DNA of 64,000 bases, taken from assembly GCA_916613615.1 (NCBI GenBank), contig OU744721.1, forward strand, positions 55,872,747-55,936,746, read 5' to 3'. A model generated the notes under the pieces. The model saw nothing but the letters and a program-made list of their open reading frames with translations, was not told the origin of the DNA and ran no database searches. The first letter of the stretch is position 1; every line of letters starts with the position of its first letter. Positions 56,276 to 64,000 of the stretch are shown one piece after another. This stretch comes from Steromphala cineraria. Its lineage: Eukaryota; Mollusca; Gastropoda; Trochida; Trochidae. The translations under genes were made by a program, and so were the position numbers.

Positions 56276-56524
56276 ATTATTATAACGCTTATTTTCAAAT
56301 ATATCTTTGGGATTTTAGTTGTTCAAGATTTTATAATTTGAAAACGAATAGATTAACATTAAAAAGAAAAAGCTAGTGAAATTAAGCCAACATCAGAGCT
56401 ACGAGCGTGCCATAAGTGATAATTTTATTATGAATTATTTATAAATATGTCATTTTCCAATAAGTTTTATCTCAACGGTGATAATAAATTAGCATAAAAC
56501 GGCAGAAATAAATTGGAAATATGT

Positions 56525-56880
56525 GTTAAACAGAGTTTTTTTCGAGCTAGAAATCGAGAAGTCTAAGAAGTCTGGACGCAATTAAAATTAGTCATGCAAA
56601 TAGCGCAGCCGTTTCAAAGAAAACATATCAAAACTATGTATTTGTCTTTTACGTATGCTTCGGGAATATTCGACGGGGCAATTTACCGTGACAGAACATC
56701 TCCAAATATTATTGTAACTGAATCATGGAAAAGGACTAAAGGACAACAAGCAAGCTTCCACGCAAGAATTTCTTTATTGGCTGTAATTATAAGATACGAT
56801 AGCTTGTCTTAGAACTTTTGCCGCTAGGCTCTGGAAAACCCGAGGAGTCTTGTAATACGTATATTCAAACAGAGGTTTCC
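56525..56880. repeat. Diverged relative of the MULE-type MITEs at 4974 and 12515
   Basis: GTCATGCAAATAGCGCAGCC and TTTGCCGCTAGGCTCTGG recall TTGTGCAATCAGCGACGCC and the CTGCTAGGGCAATTTGCCGG block of the other copies. The ends are not recognisable. Confidence 0.35.
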
Positions 56881-57155
56881 ACACGGAGAGTCTTACAGTG
56901 TCATCTACTATGTGTAATTTGATTGTTTGGGCTCATGGGCTCAAAATTCTTCTTCAACTTTCTATTTGATTTTCTAAATTCAAAATGATTACATGTTTTA
57001 GTATATGTTTTTCTTTTCACATATTGGGTTATGCGCAATATTCATTCTGAACAAACTGCTAAATGATAATGCTTCGTTGAAAACATATTGTAATAAAACA
57101 GACAGGTCATATGACTGTCTGGCCTAAATAGTAATGATGCAGTAATGACCTAATA

Positions 57156-57832
57156 TACTGAACATCTTTGAAAACGCACCATCTGTAAATTTTGAATTAT
57201 GGTAATATTATTATTTTTAGAGTATAAATGAAGGTTGGAAATGTTGCTAATAACACAAAAGACCATAAAAAACGACATATAGCCGAGAACGGATTGCCCG
57301 AAAACATCATCGAACAAATTACATGAAAACAACCAAATGCATGCACAACACACAGGAACAGCACAAATTGCATGCGGGAAAACATGCTGAGTCGGGGTAT
57401 AAATAATCCTCATTTCAGCTGTACCTGTCAAAGTAAAGTTTATTTTGCAATGCCAAGATTGTCAGCAGAGGAACGAGAACGCGCCTTGGGCATGTTGCAT
57501 GTTGGCACATCAATGTGACAATGCTTTGCAACAAGAGTGGAATGGAATTCCTCAGAACATTATTTAGAGGCTTATCCGCTCAATGAGGAGACGGTGTACA
57601 GCCTGTGTTGCTGTTAACGGTGGTCATACACGTTACTGACTTTCCATTTGATCACCACCTTTCTTTCATGCTCAACTGAATTAAAACTTCACCGTTTTGT
57701 TTGATTTGTTCTTGTTTATTTTCTTTACCATACATTGGTCTACAAACGTATGGCCAATATACACGGATTGCTCGCTTATGCTCTTGGAAATCCAAACTAC
57801 TAAAGGTGGTGCGTTTTCAAAGATGTTCAGTA
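57156..57832 (+). mobile_element. Internally deleted Tc1/mariner-like element
   Basis: Inverted ends TACTGAACATCTTTGAAAAC with TA on both sides (57154-57155 and 57833-57834). Two transposase fragments survive on the + strand: an N-terminal start MPRLSAEERERALGMLHVGT (from 57452, then a stop) and a C-terminal EWNGIPQNII, stop, RLIRSMRRRCTACVAVNGG-HTRY. The DDE core between them is deleted. It is non-functional by itself but could be mobilised in trans if a full-length relative exists. Confidence 0.8.
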
Positions 57833-57834
57833 TA

Positions 57835-58710
57835 TAAGCCACAGAAATACTTTTGCACATGCAAGTAAATAGAAAGACGCGTACACATGGAGTAAAATAC
57901 CGATAAAAGACAAATAGTTTTGCATTACCTTCTGAGGTCATGCAAAGCTACTCCACGTGTTTTACTCATGTACGCAAGTGCCTTTACATGACCACTTTAC
58001 TTACCTCTATTACTTTTACACATGTGAGCAAATGTACTTAGGTAAGTAAATCTGAGCTCGTAAACAGGGCTTTAGTAACCTATCACAGCCTCATGAAGAC
58101 TCTTATCGAACTCATTTTCGTAAAACCTGAAATCCAAAATGTCAGAGAAGATAGCCAAGATCATGCACCTGCATGTCCAGCAGTTTGTCAGGCAGCTTCC
58201 CATGTACTCATTGCATACAAGAACATTGTGAGCATCTAAGTATAACTAGCTAGTAGCGATACACTTGCAGGTCACTACACTGTCCTGAGTTTTAGTTTTG
58301 TGAGAATGTTCTGTCTGCTATATTTCAAGATGGCTTCCATAAATTGACTATCTGAATCTTTTCACTCGTGTTATAAAATCCTACTCTAACATCTGTTGTC
58401 TCAAAGTCAATTCTCGGGCTTGAAAGTGTGACGAGATACATTCAAAACTAGTTGTTAGATCAGGATTTTATAATCTTTATCTCTGTGGGGAAAAACAGAT
58501 TGTTTTAGTCCTTATCTGAAGAACTTTATTTCCCCAACTTGCAGCACAGATAACCATGTAATCTGTTTTACTCTTTGAGAATGCTATCTCTGTATCAGCA
58601 TTTTCTCTGGCTGGTAATTGCTAACAAACTGCTGAGAAGGACAGGTGACTGACCCTTATCCAAGAGCTTGTAGATAATTCTTTTTTAAAAGGAAAGGCAA
58701 ACTTTTTTTA
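57835..58710. other. Intergenic DNA, nothing recognised
   Basis: Mixed-composition sequence between the Tc1-like element and pearl-like copy 3. No supported ORF, TIR or RNA gene. Confidence 0.4.
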
Positions 58711-60918
58711 AATAAAAGTACCGAGGGTACAGAAGCTCACCTTAAAATGAATGATGTGGTAAAATTATTTAATTATACATGTAACCATCTTTTATATAAT
58801 TGATTATGGCTGCCATCATGATTTTTTTATCTTTTAAAATACTAGTCTTCTTTTGGAAACGACTAGAGCTTGAACAAACATTAATACACGAATGATATAA
58901 TCATGATAAGTTAACAAGCAGTAGGTTTTTGTATAACTTTTTTGTATATCTATGGCTGAATTGGTGACCATCTTGTACTTTTTAATCTTCAAAATGCTAC
59001 TTTTATGTGGGCATCCGTATTAATTTCATTATGATATCTTGATTGGTTTAGGTGTATCCATTTAAATGTCATTCATTACTTACAGGATGGTGGCCACTTA
59101 CATTTGTTTTGTAGTGAATCATTAATATGATTTCAAGATTATTTCACTGATGGTTATGCTGCATGGGATATCGAGAATCCCAAAAGTACAGATTTTTCAA
59201 GGAAAATGAATGACTGATTGAGAGGAAAGTCATAAACACAGCAATGCATAAGACACGTTTATTTTGTTCACATAATATTTACATGTCAAGTGACCATGAG
59301 ATGTCTTTCATTAAAGTATCAATTTATTTAACACTCAAACAGTACTATAATGGTAAACATTTTTGCATTGTCAAATCAACAGAGAGATATGACAAATCAA
59401 ATTTCCTTACTTTTCTTACTAAACCCTTTTCGATTTTTTTCATATTTATTCCACATCAACTTATCATGTAGATTGCTAAACACAAGGCTTATTGTAGACA
59501 AGTTTTGTGTAAGTTGTTATTCTTAGAAAGAACATATCACTGTCATGAGAATACAAGTCCATAACTTTTATTGCATACACATGGGCCATGGCCATATAGC
59601 ATAATGCTCTACCATATCAATTGGGTCAGGTTGATTATGCAACAGACTAGCAGCTGACACTGTGATGCTAGCAGCCTGCCTTGGGATGTGTATTAGTGGA
59701 TAGTGGAATATCTGAACTCTGGTTGACCCCTTATGTGTGGTATTTAAAGGAATATAAGGGAGATACCATTGTTTAAAATTTAACATGTTTAATGTGATTT
59801 GGTTTTTGCAGCTAGTTGCCATAAAGATTTTAAACAAATTAATCAATTATGATTGTCTTTCATCTTAATTTTTTTTAGAAACACTTAAAAATATAGAACA
59901 ACTTGCACAACAATCTTAAATATTCCATATTTAAGATAATATTATGATTAGTAAGTTCAAATTAGAGAATTTATATGGTGCCAGTGATCACTTGATGAAA
60001 GCTTAAAATTTAATAATAATGATGTATCATCTGCAGCTGAAAAGTCAATATGGCTGCTATTGCGGCCATCTTGGATTCTCAAAACTGAAACGTCTACCTT
60101 TCTGTGAGGAATCACTATAGGTATAACATACTACAATATAAAAATGATATCTAGATTGGTTTAGAAGAAATAGTCTTTGTCATGAAATCTAATTGAAAAT
60201 TCAATATGGCTGCCATGGCGGCCATATTGGATTCTCAAAACTTAAACGTCTACCTTTCTGTGCGGAATCACCATAGGTATAACATACTACAATTTCAGAA
60301 TGATATCTGGATTCGTTTAGAAGGAGTAGTCTTTTTCATGAAATCTAATTGAAAATTCAATATGGCTGTCATGGCGGCCATCTTGGATTCTCAAAACTGA
60401 AACGTCTACCTTTCTGTGAGGAATCACCATGGGTATAACATAATACAATTTCAAAATGATATCTGTATTCGTTTAGAAGGAGTAGTCTTTTTCCTGAAAT
60501 CTAATTTAAAATTCAATATGGCTGTCATGGCGGCCATCTTGGATGCTTAAAACTGAAACGTCTACCTTTCTGTGAGGAATCACCATGGGTATAACATACT
60601 ACAATTTCAGAATGATATCTGTATTCGTTTAGAAGGAGTAGTCTTTTTCATGAAATCTAATTGAAGATTCAATATGGCTGTCATGGCGGCCATCTTGGAT
60701 TCTCAAAACTGAAACATCTACCTTTCTGTGAGGAATCACCATGGGTATAACATACTACAATTTCAGAATGATATCTGAATTCGTTTAGGAGGAGTAGTCT
60801 TTTTCGTGAAAGTTTACGGACGGACAGACGGACGGACGGACAGACGGACAGACAGACGGACGACGGACGAAGCGCCATGACATAAGCTCACATTTACTTT
60901 GTAAAGGTGAGCTAAAAA
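58711..60918. mobile_element. Pearl-like non-autonomous Helitron-type element, copy 3
   Basis: Same ends and layout as copies 1 and 2, five core repeats (about 60040-60805) and an (ACGG)n run (60816-60870). All three copies lie in one orientation within 10.6 kb. Confidence 0.8.
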
Positions 60919-61496
60919 ATGACAAAAGTGGTGTGTGTGATCCAAAAGTTTTTAATGTTGAATAAAAACATATCCATAATGAATTGCAGTTGTATTGTTG
61001 GTAGTTTATATGTTTAAACGCAATATCATACAAATTCCAGAAAAAATGCTGCTAACATGTCAATGGAGGTATCAATGAAATATTGACACCATGATGAGTA
61101 TCTGGTTTCTTTACATTGACATACAAGCGTATATTATGTATAAATTAATAATAAATTATAAATCATTCTCATGCTTTGTTAATACTTCCATTGTGCTGTG
61201 TATTAGATCTAAAATGCACAACATTTGCGTGTACATGTAAGACTGTTTCAGCTGATGTTTAGGTTGTTGGCAAATTCAGCCCCACATGAAATGTCTCTTG
61301 AATTATCTTGAATTATACTTTCAAAAGAGACCTTTATATTAATTTCACATGGTGATATAATAGTTTAAAGGCATTTGGCAAAAATATCTTGTAATATTAT
61401 TTTACATTTTTATCTAGAAAATTGCATTACAAGCCTAACTGTGTGAGCAATGACTGAGAAAACTAGATTAGCGTTTGCGGGACACCGCAAAAGCAG

Positions 61497-62551
61497 AGCA
61501 GCCCCGAAACTTGGGGTTTCGCCTTACCCTGTTCCGCCTTCTACAAGCCTCAACATATTGGGCATTTTCTTGTGACCTTGACTTTTGACACTCAAGGTCA
61601 TGCAATCAATGAATACATTTCATTGAATATAACATTAATGTAACGAATTAAAGTGTTAAAAGTTAAAATAATCCATTTTCTCAATATATGTTGACCTTGC
61701 TGTGACCTTGACCTTTGATCTTGAAAGTGAACATGTCATTGTAATTCCCCAGAGGTGTAAACACTTATGTATACATGTTCATGTGTTCTGAAAAGCGTAA
61801 TGGGATTAAGTTATATCCAAATTAGTTGCACATTGCAATAACACAAATCTCATGACCTTGACCTTTGACCTTCAAGGTTACACAATCAATGAACACTTTT
61901 CATTGACTATAACAATCATCTAATGGTTAAAAGTGTTCATTGTTAAAATAAAGCATTCTCGCAATCAGGGTTCGAAATTAGCACTAGCCCTGTAGCCAAT
62001 GGCTAGTGGAAAAGATGCTGGGCTAGTAAAGTGCAATCATTGGTAGTCCGAAGGACTAGTTGAATTTAAAGAAAATATGATGATATCTGTGTATTTGGCT
62101 AGTCAGAATATCTTTGGGCTGGTGCTCACAGGAATTCACTAGTCCAAATGGCTAGTGCCCCGATAAGACTAATTTCAACCCCTGCAAAACCATGCTAAAG
62201 TAGTGACCTTGCTGTGACCTTGACCTTGGACAGATTGTAGCGAAAACATTTTCAAAATTTTTTACTCTTCCAAGGATGATACATACCAAGTGAGAGCTTC
62301 ATAGCACAACAACTTTTCAAGTTATCGCGTTTACAAGGAATTTTTTAGTGATTTTATAGCTCGTGACCTTGACCTTTGACCTTGAAAGTGAACATGTCAA
62401 AATCGTTCCCCCGAGGTATAAGCAGTAAGTTATGAATACAAGTTCTGGAAAGCTTAGTAGTAAAAAGTTATAGCCATTAGTATGAGCGCGGCGGACGCGG
62501 CGGAAACTGCACAAAAACCGATAGCAGCCCCGTCCTTAGACGGGGCTGCTA
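61497..62551. repeat. Dispersed repeat family L, copy 2, with hairpin end
   Basis: Left end AGCAGCCCCGAAAC; right end AGCAGCCCCGTC-CTTA-GACGGGGCTGCT, a perfect 12-bp hairpin followed by AATAA. GCGGCGGACGCGGCGG stands before it. Internal TGACCTTGACCTTTGACC blocks lie near 61685, 61854, 62207 and 62363. A hAT MITE interrupts it. Confidence 0.65.
61966..62184. mobile_element. hAT-like MITE, 219 bp, nested in family L repeat
   Basis: CAGGGTTCGAAATTAGCACT on the left and AATTTCAACCCCTG on the right form inverted ends, with repeated GGCTAGT motifs inside. The host repeat is continuous in the 45600-46232 copy (TTTTCGCTAAAACATGC). A clean 8-bp duplication could not be confirmed. Confidence 0.65.
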
Positions 62552-62734
62552 ATAATTTCAGCGACATATAGTCAGCTTTTTGGTGTAACTCTTTAGTCTA
62601 AAATCAGGAATTTTAAGACAACCACAAATATTTTCTTAAGAAAAAAATAACTTTAATACCTAAAGTCATTTAGATAATCCCAAAGTTAAATCTCATTTAC
62701 AATCAATTTTCTCTTCAAGAGGAGCTTTTTTTGA

Positions 62735-63640
62735 TTAAACAGAGTCCTTATTGGCACTTCCATTTGCTTCATTTGTTGAGTCATCTTGAACTGATGCCTT
62801 ATCAGCACTCACTGAATCACCTGATTCCTGCTCTGGTTTCTCCTCAATCTTTGAAGAGTTATCTTCTTTTCCATCAACCTTCACCTCCCCTTCAGATTCA
62901 ACTGCATTTGATTCCGAACCTTCAGTTTCTGATTTCTGATTTTCTTTTTCAACTTTGATCTCCTCTTCATCTGCAACTGAAGCATCAGTTTTTGCCGTCT
63001 GCTCCGATTGACCTTTGGCCTCTGGATCTACAGATTTGGGGTCAGCTTCCGATTTTGATTGATCCTTGACAACTTCATGCATGTTACATTTCCTGAACTT
63101 GTAGAAGTCTGTGCACACACCCAGGCAGCAGATAGTGCAGATAATCTCAACTATAATGGCCACGTCTGGATTGTCACAGTGGACTCTGTTGAGGGGATTC
63201 AAAGTCTTCACCACTTCACCAAGCAAGGCCATAACAGAGTCTCTACTTACTCCACTGTTATTCCTAGTTTTAAATATCACAGAGAATGTTCTGTCTTTAC
63301 CAACTTGTGATGGGAAATATTTGGGGAGAATATCTTCAGCCAGATCTTTGATGTCATCAAGAACAGCCTTACATGAACCAGAAATGGGCAGCATCCTCAT
63401 TATAAATCTTGCCTTGTTGACTTTGGTCTCGTACAAATTTGTGAATATCTTGTGATGAAGTTCAACAGGATCCTCCAGAGTTGTACGGATGAACACGCAG
63501 TTCTTGGCATTGGTTTCGGTGTTCTGGAATCTGCGGACAGCTTGTTGCTCCTTGAGTTCCTTCACCTCTTTTGCCATTGCTTTCTCCATGTCTTCTTCCT
63601 CTGAGTCTGATCCATCGGATCCTGCCTTGGTCTTCTCTAC
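62735..63640 (-). CDS. THUMPD1: THUMPD1, last coding exon (partial gene)
   Basis: 906 nt, 301 residues plus stop, after acceptor TTGTTACAG ending at 63641, phase 0. THUMPD1 (yeast Tan1) binds tRNA through its THUMP domain and guides the NAT10 acetyltransferase to make ac4C in Ser and Leu tRNAs. Seen here: an acidic coil (SDSEEEDMEKAMAKEVKEL), then RRFQNTETNAKNCVFIRTTL, MRMLPISGSCKAVLDDIKDL, KTRNNSGVSRDSVMALLGEV, CDNPDVAIIVEIICTICCLG and DFYKFRKCNMHEVV, all matching human THUMPD1 closely. A long Glu/Ser/Lys-rich disordered tail ends KDSV, longer and more acidic than a typical vertebrate tail. The 5' exons lie beyond 64000. A minus-strand ATTAAA near 62652 is a possible poly(A) signal. Confidence 0.93.
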   Translation of the reverse strand, partial: VEKTKAGSDGSDSEEEDMEKAMAKEVKELKEQQAVRRFQNTETNAKNCVFIRTTLEDPVELHHKIFTNLYETKVNKARFIMRMLPISGSCKAVLDDIKDLAEDILPKYFPSQVGKDRTFSVIFKTRNNSGVSRDSVMALLGEVVKTLNPLNRVHCDNPDVAIIVEIICTICCLGVCTDFYKFRKCNMHEVVKDQSKSEADPKSVDPEAKGQSEQTAKTDASVADEEEIKVEKENQKSETEGSESNAVESEGEVKVDGKEDNSSKIEEKPEQESGDSVSADKASVQDDSTNEANGSANKDSV

Positions 63641-63953
63641 CTGTAACAATAACATTTTAGCAAACAGTTCTCATAAAGATTTGAATTTCGCAATTCATAA
63701 TGTCTAAAATACATGCCAATTGCTAAAATGAAAGTGCTTCTCAATTTCTTTCATCGATTAATCATGTCGAAAATAACTATTTGTATGTATTATTCTTTGA
63801 CACTTTCACAATGAAGTTTTAACAAAATTTTCAATAACTAACAGACATTTTTTAGTAAGTAAAACTTCATTAACAAATACCAAAAATTCATACCAAAATT
63901 TGAGAAATTCAAAAACTCATAATTAAAAAATACTTGCTTGAAAAGATTTTTAA

Positions 63954-64000
63954 AGGGGCAGTAGCACGTTTTTAGGAATTTAAGGTGATGTCAGGAAAGT
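63954..64000 (+). mobile_element. TTAA-flanked MITE family T1, copy 7 (cut by window edge)
   Basis: AGGGGCAGTAGCACGTTTTT after TTAA, continuing as GGTGATGTCAGGAAA. It lies in the THUMPD1 intron upstream of the last exon. Confidence 0.8.

Overview
This window is nuclear DNA of a metazoan: AT-rich, intron-rich, and full of short non-autonomous transposons. A mollusc, probably a bivalve, is the best guess. The reasons are three 2.2-kb dispersed elements built like the oyster 'pearl'/CvE repeats (left arm, tandem core, ACGG microsatellite, hairpin right arm), tRNA-derived SINEs and many MITEs. The species call is an inference.

Protein-coding content is two partial genes and one complete gene. 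At the left edge, on the + strand, is the last coding exon of a HERC4-like HECT E3 ubiquitin ligase (250-405). Converging on it is a complete MRP/ABCC1-like ABC transporter on the - strand, from its start codon at 49038 to its stop at 7434. I assembled 30 coding exons by hand from splice sites, reading frame and family similarity. They join without a phase error into 4530 nt, or 1509 residues, with the full TMD0-L0-TMD1-NBD1-TMD2-NBD2 layout. At the right edge, also on the - strand, is the last coding exon of THUMPD1 (62735-63640), the adaptor for tRNA ac4C acetylation.

The 13.7 kb between the ABCC start and THUMPD1 is almost entirely transposon-derived. It includes a three-layer nest (SINE, then a GTCG-rich TIR element, then a pearl-like element), two more pearl-like copies, and a decayed Tc1/mariner element. 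The ABCC introns hold MULE-type MITEs with 9-bp target duplications, two TTAA-flanked MITE families, hAT MITEs, SINEs and a decayed CR1/L2-type LINE.

The most unusual signal is that tandem arrays in this locus sit on exon-intron junctions. At least eight ABCC junctions carry one, with units of about 50-150 bp. In several arrays the unit contains a copy of the neighbouring exon end plus its splice site. A ninth array starts at the HERC4 stop codon. In intron 29 each 105-bp unit carries an acceptor-like site, an open 60-nt frame-preserving segment and a consensus donor, so it could act as a 20-residue cassette exon. In intron 9 the equivalent unit would insert a stop. This looks like repeated seeding of tandem duplication at splice junctions, with possible effects on isoforms.
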